From assembly GCF_965228805.1 (NCBI RefSeq), contig NZ_CBDDIE010000003.1:2294001-2358000 (forward strand): a stretch of 64,000 bases of DNA, written 5' to 3'. The notes under the pieces are model-generated. The model was not told where the DNA came from, did no database searches, and was given only the letters and a program-made list of their open reading frames with translations. Positions 8,043-15,818 of the stretch are shown in pieces. The position numbers and the translations under genes are program-made. This DNA comes from JASBTN01 sp965228805. Lineage in GTDB: Bacteria > Pseudomonadota > Alphaproteobacteria > Rhodobacterales > Rhodobacteraceae. Positions within the stretch are counted from its first letter, which is position 1. Each line of letters opens with the position of its first letter.

Positions 8043-8915
8043 ATGAGTAAAAAACCTGTTGAAAAGAAAGAGGTCGAAACGACCGGCCACGAGTGGGACG
8101 GTATTCAGGAGTTCAACAACCCGCTGCCGCGCTGGTGGGTGTGGGTCTTCTATGCGACCATCGTCTGGGGTGTCTGGTACACCATCGCCTATCCCGCCTG
8201 GCCGCTGATCCAGGGGGCGACCGCCGGTTACCTGGGCTTCTCGACCCGCGCCGAGGTTGCGGCTGACATCGAAGCGTTCAAGGAGATGAACGCCGAGCTG
8301 GAATCGCAGATGGCCTCGGTCGACCTGACCACGCTGGAACCGGGCTCGGGCCTGCACAACTATGCGATCCAGTCGGGGGCCTCGACCTTCGCGACCTGGT
8401 GTTCGCAGTGCCACGGCTCCGGTGCCTCCGGTATCGCCGAGGGCAACGGTTACCCGAGCCTGATCGACAACGATTGGCTTTGGGGTGGTGACATCGAAAC
8501 CATCGCGACCACGATCCGTCACGGGATCCGGTCCGAGGATGACGATGACACGCGCTATTCGGAGATGCCCGCCTTTGGGGACGATTTCCTGGAAGACGCG
8601 GAAATCGCCAATGTCGTGGCCTATGTCATGTCCCTGTCGGACATGTCGGCGGTCAATGGCGATGCGGCGGCTGGCGCAGAAGTGTTCCTGGACAACTGTT
8701 CGTCCTGCCACATGGAAGACGGCACCGGCGACCGCGAGCAGGGCGCCCCGAACCTGGTCGACGCGATCTGGCTGTATGGCAAAAGCGAAGCCGAGGTCAC
8801 CGCGATCGTGTCCGAAGGTCCGTTCGGCGTGATGCCCGCATGGAGCGTCAAACTGTCCGATAGCCAGATCAACGCTGTTGCGGCATATGTACACCAACTG
8901 GGCGGCGGCGAATAA
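8043..8915 (+). CDS. ccoP: cbb3 oxidase diheme cytochrome c subunit III
   Basis: A 290-residue protein with an N-terminal cytoplasmic segment containing HEWDGIQEFNNPLPRWW (the CcoP signature), one membrane helix (VWVFYATIVWGVWYTIAYP), and two cytochrome c domains with heme sites CSQCH and CSSCH. It receives electrons from the soluble or bc1-linked cytochrome pool and hands them to CcoO. Last structural gene of the oxidase operon; an array of hairpins follows before ccoG. Confidence 0.97.
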   Translation: MSKKPVEKKEVETTGHEWDGIQEFNNPLPRWWVWVFYATIVWGVWYTIAYPAWPLIQGATAGYLGFSTRAEVAADIEAFKEMNAELESQMASVDLTTLEPGSGLHNYAIQSGASTFATWCSQCHGSGASGIAEGNGYPSLIDNDWLWGGDIETIATTIRHGIRSEDDDDTRYSEMPAFGDDFLEDAEIANVVAYVMSLSDMSAVNGDAAAGAEVFLDNCSSCHMEDGTGDREQGAPNLVDAIWLYGKSEAEVTAIVSEGPFGVMPAWSVKLSDSQINAVAAYVHQLGGGE

Positions 8916-9283
8916 GCTGGCCAGTTCCTGATCCGGGGCCTCACTCCCCGGACGGCACCGATCCCTGATCCTGTTCGCGCGTTTCTCCGGGGTCGGTGCC
9001 ACCAGATACGGGGGGCTGGGCTGACGAAGTCCAGCCCCCAGCCACATCCTCCGCCGTCATATCTGCGCGAGGTGGCATCCCCCGTGATGCCACCTGTGCG
9101 GCACCCCTTAAAACAAGGGTCTGGCGCGGCGCCGCGACCGATTGCTTAACACTGTAGCTAACGGTGGCCGAATGTCGCAATGCCAAACCTGTTTTTAGAA
9201 TATATCTATTGATTCAGGTCAAAGCCCCCCCGGCCTGCTTTTCTCTAGAAGGGGGCAGCCAATACCAGGATCGGATACCGTCC
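8916..9283. other. Intergenic region ccoP-ccoG with four hairpins and the ccoG promoter
   Basis: No gene is seen in these 368 bases. Four separate inverted repeats follow one another: 8933-8938/8946-8951 (6 bp), 8954-8961/8993-9000 (8 bp), 9011-9019/9031-9039 (9 bp, GGGGGCTGG/CCAGCCCCC) and 9070-9078/9087-9095 (9 bp, AGGTGGCAT/ATGCCACCT). None has a clear T-run. The last part holds the FNR box and leader of ccoG. Confidence 0.75.
9209..9222. promoter_or_regulatory. FNR box upstream of ccoG
   Basis: TTGATTCAGGTCAA matches TTGAT-N4-ATCAA with one change. It is centred about 68 bp before the ccoG ATG. A TCTAGA-like -10 around 9243-9248 has suitable spacing. It makes ccoGHIS a separate FNR-controlled unit from ccoNOQP. 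Confidence 0.85.
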
Positions 9284-10702
9284 ATGTCAGACGCCCCTGA
9301 ACAGCTATATGCAGCCCGCGAACCCGTCTTTCCAAAACGCGTGAAAGGACCGTTTCGCTCCTTCAAGTGGTGGGCGATGGGGGTGCTGCTGGGCATCTAT
9401 TACCTGCTGCCCTGGGTGCGTTGGGACCGTGGCCCGAACCTGCCGGACCAGGCCGTGCTGGTCGATATGGCCAACCGCCGCTTCTTCTTCTTCTGGATCG
9501 AGATCTGGCCGCATGAGTTCTATTTCATCGCCGGGCTGCTGATCATGGCGGGGCTGGGGCTGTTCCTGTTCACCTCGGCCTTCGGCAGGGTCTGGTGCGG
9601 CTATGCCTGCCCGCAGACGGTCTGGACCGACCTCTATATCCTGGTCGAACGCTGGATCGAGGGTGACCGCAACGCCCGCCTGCGCCTGCACAAGCAGAAA
9701 TGGAACCTGCAGAAGATCCGCCTGCGCCTGACCAAATGGGTGGCCTGGCTGCTGATCGGCCTGGCCACAGGCGGCGCCTGGGTGTTCTTCTTTGCCGACG
9801 CGCCGACCATCGCGGTTGAGCTGGTCACCGGCACCGCCCACCCCATGGCCTATTCCTTCGTCTTTACCCTGACCGCGACCACGTTCTTCTTCGGCGGCAT
9901 CGCGCGCGAACAGATCTGCATCTATGCCTGCCCTTGGCCGCGCATTCAGGCGGCGATGATGGACGAGGATACGATCGTCGTTGCCTATCGCGACTGGCGC
10001 GGCGAACCCCGCGGCAAGGCGCGCAAGGGCGATACGACGGAGTATGGAGATTGCGTCGACTGCATGGCCTGTGTGAACGTCTGCCCGATGGGCATCGACA
10101 TCCGCGACGGCCAGCAGCTGGAATGCATTACCTGCGCCCTGTGCATCGACGCCTGCGACGACATCATGAAGAAACTGGGTCGCGAACGCGGGCTGGTGGA
10201 TTACATCGCGCTGAAGGACGAACAGAACGAACGCGCGGGCAACCCGAAGACGCCGATCATCAAGCACATGCTGCGCCCGCGCACGCTGCTTTACACCGGG
10301 CTCTGGGCCCTGGTCGGCGTGGCGCTGACCGTGGCGCTGTTCATCCGCCCGGCGCTGGAGGTCACCATTCGCCCGGTGCGCAACCCCACCTATGTGACCC
10401 TGGCCGATGGCTCGATCCGCAACACCTATGAGATCGGTGTGCGCAACCGTCATGGCGACGACCGGCCCTATTATTTCGCGCTGTCCGACGGCACCGATCT
10501 GAAGATCGAACTGGAAGGCACCGACGAGCTTGTGGTAATTGCCGAAGCCGACGAAGAGAAGAAGGTCCGCGTCTATGTCATCGCGCCCAAGGGCAGCGAC
10601 ATGGCGACACGGGATCGGTCGGACCTGCGCATCTGGATCAAGGATGGCGTGACCGGCGACCGGACCTTCAAGGACACGGTGTTCAACGGACGGGGGCGCT
10701 GA
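9284..10702 (+). CDS. ccoG: Cytochrome oxidase assembly ferredoxin CcoG (RdxA/FixG)
   Basis: A 472-residue polytopic membrane protein with two cytoplasmic [4Fe-4S] sites (CVDCMACVNVCP and CITCALCIDACD) and the extra conserved CGYACPQ and YACPWPR motifs of the NapH/FixG family. CcoG has been described as a cupric reductase that supplies Cu(I) for cbb3 assembly. I start at the ATG of MSDAPEQLY (9284) because it fits the FNR-dependent promoter 62 bp upstream; the frame extends 40 codons further but without family similarity. It is the first gene of ccoGHIS. Confidence 0.95.
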   Translation: MSDAPEQLYAAREPVFPKRVKGPFRSFKWWAMGVLLGIYYLLPWVRWDRGPNLPDQAVLVDMANRRFFFFWIEIWPHEFYFIAGLLIMAGLGLFLFTSAFGRVWCGYACPQTVWTDLYILVERWIEGDRNARLRLHKQKWNLQKIRLRLTKWVAWLLIGLATGGAWVFFFADAPTIAVELVTGTAHPMAYSFVFTLTATTFFFGGIAREQICIYACPWPRIQAAMMDEDTIVVAYRDWRGEPRGKARKGDTTEYGDCVDCMACVNVCPMGIDIRDGQQLECITCALCIDACDDIMKKLGRERGLVDYIALKDEQNERAGNPKTPIIKHMLRPRTLLYTGLWALVGVALTVALFIRPALEVTIRPVRNPTYVTLADGSIRNTYEIGVRNRHGDDRPYYFALSDGTDLKIELEGTDELVVIAEADEEKKVRVYVIAPKGSDMATRDRSDLRIWIKDGVTGDRTFKDTVFNGRGR

Positions 10703-10705
10703 GCG

Positions 10706-11191
10706 ATGAGCGAGAACGGGGAAAAGCCGGAGTTTGAGCTGAAGGGCAAGCATGTGCTGGCCATCACGGTGTCGGCTTTTGCCGTGATCATCGGGGTAAA
10801 CCTGTTCATGGCGTTCAGCGCCGTGGGCACTTTCCCCGGGCTCGAGACCAAGAACTCCTATGTCGCCTCGCAGCAGTTCGACCGGCTGCGCGAGGCGCAG
10901 GAGGCGTTGGGCTGGACGGTACAGGCGGAGATCGAGGGCGAGCAGCTGATCATCGACATCAAGGATGCCGAAGGCGAGGCGGTCGAGGTCTTGCGCATTG
11001 CCGGGATTTTCGGCCGTGCCACCCATGTGAAGGACGACCAGACCCCGGAGTTCAACCGCAGCTCTTCCGGCGCCTATGTGGCCCATGTGGGCGCGCTGGG
11101 CGGGGGATACTGGAACTTCCGCATGGAGGCCACCGCCAAGGACGGAACACCGTTCCAGCAGCTTCACCAGATCTATATCGCGGGGCGCTGA
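10706..11191 (+). CDS. ccoH: cbb3 assembly protein CcoH (FixH family)
   Basis: A 161-residue protein with a single N-terminal membrane helix (residues about 13-35, AITVSAFAVIIGVNLFMAFS) followed by a periplasmic domain with TKNSYVASQQFDRLREAQEALGW, the usual FixH signature. FixH/CcoH helps assemble cbb3 oxidase and interacts with the complex. It starts three bases after ccoG and is followed three bases later by ccoI, consistent with one operon. Confidence 0.93.
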   Translation: MSENGEKPEFELKGKHVLAITVSAFAVIIGVNLFMAFSAVGTFPGLETKNSYVASQQFDRLREAQEALGWTVQAEIEGEQLIIDIKDAEGEAVEVLRIAGIFGRATHVKDDQTPEFNRSSSGAYVAHVGALGGGYWNFRMEATAKDGTPFQQLHQIYIAGR

Positions 11192-11194
11192 GCC

Positions 11195-13390
11195 ATGTCC
11201 GTGCCGATTTCCGCCTGTCCGGCCTGTGACGCCGCACCGCTTGCCGAAGAGCAGGCGGGCAAGGGATATCGGGGCAACGGGGCGGAGGCGCAGCGGCTGA
11301 TGCTGTCGCTGCCGCAGATCTATTGCGCGGCCTGTATCTCGGGCGTGGAACGGGGCCTGGCGACGCAGCCGGGCGTGCGCTCGGCCCGGGTGAACCTGAC
11401 CCTGAAACGCGCCACGGTCGAGGCCGACCCGGATGTCGAGGCGCAGGACCTGGCCGATTACCTGACCGGCATCGGCTTTGAGGCCTATGAGCTGGACGGT
11501 GTGGCCCTGTCGGCGACCGAGACCGACAAGCAGGGCCGCGATCTGCTGATGCGTCTGGGCGTGGCGTTTTTTGCCATGATGAACGTCATGCTGCTGTCGG
11601 TCGCGGTCTGGTCCGGCGCCACCGATGCGACACGCGACCTGTTCCACTGGATTTCGGCAGGCATCGCCATTCCGACCGTGGCGTTCTCGTCCCAGGTCTT
11701 CTTCAAATCCGCCTGGTCCGCACTGCGCGTTGGGCGGCTGAACATGGACGTGCCGATCTCGCTGGCGATCCTGCTGGCGGTGGGCATGTCGATCTTCGAG
11801 ACGATGAACTCGGGCGAACACGCTTATTTCGACGCCGCGCTGTCCTTGACCTTCTTCCTGCTGGCCGGGCGCTATCTGGACTACCGCACCCGCTCCGTGG
11901 CCCGTTCGGCCGCCGAGGAACTGTCGGCGCTGGAAGTGCCGCGTGCCCATCGGTTGACGGATGAGGGTGAAGAGGTGATCTCGGTGGCCGAACTCAATGT
12001 CGGCGACATCGTGCGCGTGGTGCCAGGTGCGCGCGTGCCGGTGGACGGCGTGGTTGTGACCGGCGAAAGCGAGTTGGACCGGTCCCTGCTGACCGGCGAA
12101 AGCCTGCCTGTGCCGACCGCGCCCGAGGGCACGGTGATGACCGGCGAAGTGAACCTGACCGGCCCCCTGACCGTGCGCGTGACCGCCGCCGGGCGCGACA
12201 GCACGCTGCACCGTATGGCCGATCTGGTCGCCATCGCGGAAACCGCGCGTAACAAATACACCTCGCTGGCCGACAAGGCCGCCGCCGTCTATGCGCCGGT
12301 CGTGCATCTGCTGGCGCTGGCGGCTTTCCTGTTCTGGGTCTGGTACTCGGGCGGTGACTGGCGCATGGCGATGAACATCGCGGTTGCCACACTGATCATC
12401 ACCTGCCCCTGTGCGCTGGGCCTGGCTGTTCCCGCCGTGACCACCGCCGCCTCGGGCACCCTGTTCAAACAGGGTATGCTGTTGAAATCCGCCACCGCGA
12501 TGGAGCGTCTGGCGGAGGTTGACCATGTGGTGTTCGACAAGACCGGCACCTTGACCGAGGGCAAGCCGGAGCTGGACGATCTGGGCACGCACAAGTCTGA
12601 CGACCTGTCGGTGGCCCTGGCCCTGGCCGAGGGTAGCTCGCACCCGCTGGCCCAGGCCCTGACCCGCGCGACCCGCGCCGCCGGGGTCACCCCCGCCACG
12701 CTGGAGCGGGTGAAGGAGATCCCGGGCAAGGGTATCGTGGCCGACTGGCAGGGGCGCGAAGTGCGTCTGGGCCGGGCCGAATGGCTGGGCGCCAATGCGG
12801 TAGGGCAGACCGCCACCTACCTCAAGATCGGCGACCGCCATGCGGTGCCCTTTACCTTCACCGACGCGCTGCGGGACCGCGCGGACGAGGCGATTGCCGC
12901 GCTGAAGGCGCAGGGCATTGCGGTCACGCTGATCTCGGGCGACGTGCCCGCCGCCGTCGCTGACATTGCCGGGCGCGTGGGCATTGCCGACTGGCAGGCC
13001 GATACGCTGCCCGAGGACAAGGCGGCCTACGTGGGCCAGCTGGCGAAAGCGGGCCACAAGGTGCTGATGGTGGGCGACGGGTTGAATGACACCGCCGCCC
13101 TGGCTGCCGCCCATGTGTCGATTTCTCCGGCCTCGGCGCTGGAGGCCACGCGGGTCGTGTCGGACATCGTTCTGCTGGGCAGCTCGCTTGCGCCGCTCGG
13201 CGGCTCGGTCGCGCTGGCGAAATCCGCCACCCGCCGGATCAAGGAGAACTTCGGCATCGCGGCGGGCTACAACGCCATCGCCATCCCGATTGCGCTGATT
13301 GGCCTGGCCACCCCGCTGGCCGCCGCCTTGGCCATGTCGCTGTCTTCGATTACAGTGTCCGTCAACGCGCTGCGCCTGAGGAAATCATGA
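11195..13390 (+). CDS. ccoI: Copper-transporting P1B-type ATPase for cbb3 assembly
   Basis: A 731-residue Cu(I) exporter that delivers copper for the CuB site of cbb3 oxidase. An N-terminal CPACD pair and a heavy-metal-associated domain with CAAC precede the ATPase core. Core motifs in order: TGES, the transmembrane metal site TCPCALGLAVP, the phosphorylated DKTGTLTEG, the SSHPLAQAL (HP) motif, and GDGLND. Eight membrane segments are expected. Its stop overlaps the ccoS start (ATGA), indicating translational coupling. The CtpA/CopA2/FixI subgroup is favoured by the operon context. Confidence 0.96.
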   Translation: MSVPISACPACDAAPLAEEQAGKGYRGNGAEAQRLMLSLPQIYCAACISGVERGLATQPGVRSARVNLTLKRATVEADPDVEAQDLADYLTGIGFEAYELDGVALSATETDKQGRDLLMRLGVAFFAMMNVMLLSVAVWSGATDATRDLFHWISAGIAIPTVAFSSQVFFKSAWSALRVGRLNMDVPISLAILLAVGMSIFETMNSGEHAYFDAALSLTFFLLAGRYLDYRTRSVARSAAEELSALEVPRAHRLTDEGEEVISVAELNVGDIVRVVPGARVPVDGVVVTGESELDRSLLTGESLPVPTAPEGTVMTGEVNLTGPLTVRVTAAGRDSTLHRMADLVAIAETARNKYTSLADKAAAVYAPVVHLLALAAFLFWVWYSGGDWRMAMNIAVATLIITCPCALGLAVPAVTTAASGTLFKQGMLLKSATAMERLAEVDHVVFDKTGTLTEGKPELDDLGTHKSDDLSVALALAEGSSHPLAQALTRATRAAGVTPATLERVKEIPGKGIVADWQGREVRLGRAEWLGANAVGQTATYLKIGDRHAVPFTFTDALRDRADEAIAALKAQGIAVTLISGDVPAAVADIAGRVGIADWQADTLPEDKAAYVGQLAKAGHKVLMVGDGLNDTAALAAAHVSISPASALEATRVVSDIVLLGSSLAPLGGSVALAKSATRRIKENFGIAAGYNAIAIPIALIGLATPLAAALAMSLSSITVSVNALRLRKS

Positions 13391-13548
13391 ACGTCCTGGT
13401 TTATCTGATCCCGATCTCGCTGCTGCTGGGCGGCCTGGGCTTGGCCGCTTTCTTCTGGACCCTGAAGAGCAGCCAGTACGACGACCCGGATGGCGACAGC
13501 CACCGCATCCTGTCGGATCGCTGGGACGACGCCCCGCCCGAGGATTGA
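13387..13548 (+). CDS. ccoS: cbb3 oxidase maturation protein CcoS
   Basis: A 53-residue protein beginning MNVLVYLIPISLLLGG, with one membrane helix (to about residue 24, FFWTL) and an acidic tail including QYDDPDGDSHRILSD, the CcoS pattern. CcoS is needed to insert heme and copper into cbb3 oxidase. The start ATG overlaps the ccoI stop by four bases. It is the last gene of ccoGHIS. Confidence 0.95.
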   Translation: MNVLVYLIPISLLLGGLGLAAFFWTLKSSQYDDPDGDSHRILSDRWDDAPPED

Positions 13549-13551
13549 TCC

Positions 13552-13574
13552 GGGACTGACCCGGACGCTCCGGG
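13552..13574. terminator. Possible terminator between ccoS and the LuxR-type gene
   Basis: Two small overlapping hairpins (CCGGG/CCCGG and CCCGGA-CGC-TCCGGG at 13560-13574) lie between convergent genes. There is no T-run, so strength is doubtful. Confidence 0.35.
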
Positions 13575-13595
13575 CCTGCCAAACGCTACCGTATG

Positions 13596-14201
13596 TCAGA
13601 TCAGATGCAGGTCGCGCGCCAGCATCGCCGCGTGGGTGCGGTTGCGCGCGCCAAGCTTGCGGATGATCGCCCGCACATGCATCTTCACCGTGACTTCCTG
13701 CACGTTGAAATCATGGGCGATTTCCTTGTTCTGCATGCCGTTGCAGATCCCCGCAAGCACCTGCAGCTCGCGGTCGGACAGCTGCGAGGTGATCGCGTTG
13801 GCGGTCTCGTCACGATGCCCGTCCAGCATCGACAGGCGCATGCCGCCCGCCAGCAGATGCACCGCGTGGCCCAGCAGGTTGGGATCAATATCGGCGGGCA
13901 GAATACCGACCGCGCCCGAGGTCATGATGCGTTGGGCAAGTTCGGTGGTCCCGGCCTGCAACAAGACGCCCAGAGGGCGCGGGCCAAGGGCCTGGCTGAT
14001 GGCCTGAATGCCCCTATGCCCATTTGCGCCGGGCAGGTCGAACTCCATCAGCACGACGTCCCATTCGACCCCGTTCACCCCGTGTTTTGCCAGGGCCTCA
14101 GCGCTGTTAACCTGCGTCATCTGGATGTTCGGATGCGCTTCGGCAACCGCGGCGATGCTTGCACCGCCCCATTCCTCACTCGCTGCGACGAGTACTTTCA
14201 A
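13596..14201 (-). CDS. LuxR/FixJ-family regulator with a degenerate receiver domain
   Basis: A 201-residue protein: an N-terminal receiver-like domain (about 1-120) and a C-terminal LuxR helix-turn-helix (about 135-195, LSDRELQVLAGICNGMQNKE and later VTVKMHVRAI). The receiver lacks its phosphorylation residues: the acidic pair after the first strand is Ala-Ser, the phospho-acceptor Asp is Glu53 (DVVLMEFDLPG), and the usual Lys is absent (GILPADID). It therefore probably does not respond to a kinase in the normal way. A GGGGAAAGGG ribosome site precedes the ATG. It is convergent with ccoS; targets are unknown. Confidence 0.85.
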   Translation of the reverse strand: MKVLVAASEEWGGASIAAVAEAHPNIQMTQVNSAEALAKHGVNGVEWDVVLMEFDLPGANGHRGIQAISQALGPRPLGVLLQAGTTELAQRIMTSGAVGILPADIDPNLLGHAVHLLAGGMRLSMLDGHRDETANAITSQLSDRELQVLAGICNGMQNKEIAHDFNVQEVTVKMHVRAIIRKLGARNRTHAAMLARDLHLI

Positions 14202-14452
14202 ATCTTACACCCTTTCCCCTAAGGACAATCGTCCGTCGGGCAGCCAACCACTGGTTGCATGATTGGCACAACGGCAAGGTGAGGTGTACCTATCAATAAG
14301 GATAAGGTTTTATTGCTTTTTTTAGCGATTGTTCAGAGGTTTTTCCCTGAATTGCGACGATCCGGCGGGAAGTCTGTGCAGAATGCGAAGGTTTCCCCCT
14401 CGTCAGGCCAAACCCGAGAGTTTCACATGGATTTCGCAAAGAGAATCAGTGC

Positions 14453-15109
14453 CTAACGCGCCTCGGTTCGGGCAATCAGCTCCAGCACGGCGGGGCCCAT
14501 CGCGGCGACCACCAGGCGCACGCCCTCAGCATTCGGGTGCAGTCCGTCGGCTTGCAGGTAGGTCGCGACGACGGTCTCGCGGTTGGGCAGGTTGCTCAGA
14601 CCTTGCAGGAAATCTGGGAACAATGCGGCGCCGTATTGTTCCGAAAGCGCCGGGTAGATGGCATCGAAACTCTGCTGGTAGGTGGTGCCGAAGTTGCCGG
14701 TGGCCTTCTGCCCGACCAGAAGCACCGGCAGGTCACGTGCGGTGAGTTGATCGAGGATCGAAGCCAGGTTCGCTTTGGCTGCCGGGGCCGGGATGCCGCG
14801 CAGGATGTCATTGCCGCCAAGCGCAACGATCACCGCGTCGACTTCGTCGGTCAGCGACCAGCCCAACCGGGCCGCCCCGCCCGCGGTGGTGTCGCCCGAC
14901 ACACCTGCATTGATCAGCTGTACCTCGGCCCCGTTGTCTGCCAACCAGGCCTGCAGTTGAGGTACGAACCCCTGATCGGCAGGCAGCCCGTAGCCATGGG
15001 TCAGGCTGTCGCCAAGGGCCAGAATGGTCACCGGTTCCGCGCGGGCGGGCAGCGCCAGGGTCAGACCCGTCAAAACCAATGCAATTGCCGTCTTGAGAAT
15101 GCCGCGCAT
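14453..15109 (-). CDS. tesA: Secreted GDSL esterase / acyl-CoA thioesterase I-like (TesA)
   Basis: A 218-residue SGNH hydrolase with a signal peptide (ALVLTGLTLALPARA, then EPVTI). Block I is ALGDSLTHGYGL (catalytic Ser), block III is GGNDILRG, and block V is DGLHPN (Asp-His pair), so the active site is complete. Members cleave acyl esters or acyl-CoA in the periplasm (arylesterase/TesA/lysophospholipase L1). It is divergent from an ybbA-like ABC gene 40 bp away, an arrangement shared with the tesA/ybbAP locus of enteric bacteria. Confidence 0.88.
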   Translation of the reverse strand: MRGILKTAIALVLTGLTLALPARAEPVTILALGDSLTHGYGLPADQGFVPQLQAWLADNGAEVQLINAGVSGDTTAGGAARLGWSLTDEVDAVIVALGGNDILRGIPAPAAKANLASILDQLTARDLPVLLVGQKATGNFGTTYQQSFDAIYPALSEQYGAALFPDFLQGLSNLPNRETVVATYLQADGLHPNAEGVRLVVAAMGPAVLELIARTEAR

Positions 15110-15149
15110 GGCCCCATATCCCCTTGATACCGATCAGAAAGGCCCATTC

Positions 15150-15818
15150 ATGACAGACCCCGTGCTGACATTGCAAGATACCCGTCTTCAGTTGGAGGGC
15201 AATGCTGGCCCCGTCAAGATCCTGAACGGGATTGATCTTGAGGTCACACGGGGCGAGAGCCTGGGGCTGACCGGCCCATCGGGGTCCGGGAAGTCATCGC
15301 TGCTCATGCTAATGGGCGGGCTGGAGCGGGCCACCGGAGGCACGGTCAGCGCCTTGGGTCGCGACCTGGGCGCGATGAACGAGGATCAGCTGGCGCGCTT
15401 TCGCCGCGACCATATGGGGGTGGTGTTTCAGAGCTTTCACCTGATCCCGACCATGACCGCATTGGAAAATGTCGCCACGCCCCTGGAGCTGGCCGGCGCG
15501 AAGGATGCTTTCGACCGTGCGGCCGAGGAGCTGGAAGCGGTCGGTCTGGGGGATCGGATGGACCATTACCCGGCGCAGATGTCGGGCGGGGAGCAACAGC
15601 GCGTGGCGCTCGCCCGCGCCGCCGCCCCGCGCCCGGATATCCTGCTGGCCGATGAACCCACCGGCAATCTGGATGGAACCACCGGGCACGCGATCATGGA
15701 GCTCTTGTTCGGGCTGCGCGACCGCCACGGCGCGACCCTGGTGCTGGTCACCCACGCGCCGGAACTGGCGGAACGTTGCGACCGGGTGGTGTCCCTGGCC
15801 GATGGGGTGCTGGTGTGA
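15150..15818 (+). CDS. ybbA: ABC transporter ATP-binding protein (YbbA/LolD type)
   Basis: A 222-residue ATPase with Walker A GPSGSGKSS, the Q-loop FQSFHLIPTMTALEN, signature MSGGEQQRVALARA and Walker B ILLADEPTGNLD. It belongs to the MacB/LolD/YbbA group that partners FtsX-type permeases. I start at the ATG of MTDPVLTLQD; the frame is open further upstream but overlaps the divergent tesA promoter. The stop overlaps the GTG of the next gene (GTGA), which encodes its permease. Proposed roles of this pair are in lipoprotein or lipid handling, but the substrate is unproven. Confidence 0.88.
   Translation: MTDPVLTLQDTRLQLEGNAGPVKILNGIDLEVTRGESLGLTGPSGSGKSSLLMLMGGLERATGGTVSALGRDLGAMNEDQLARFRRDHMGVVFQSFHLIPTMTALENVATPLELAGAKDAFDRAAEELEAVGLGDRMDHYPAQMSGGEQQRVALARAAAPRPDILLADEPTGNLDGTTGHAIMELLFGLRDRHGATLVLVTHAPELAERCDRVVSLADGVLV

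Noticed and set aside
9305..13114. A 1269-codon open frame on the minus strand under ccoG-ccoI
   Set aside because: It runs opposite to well-identified genes and has the skewed His/Arg/Gly-rich composition typical of antisense frames in high-G+C DNA.
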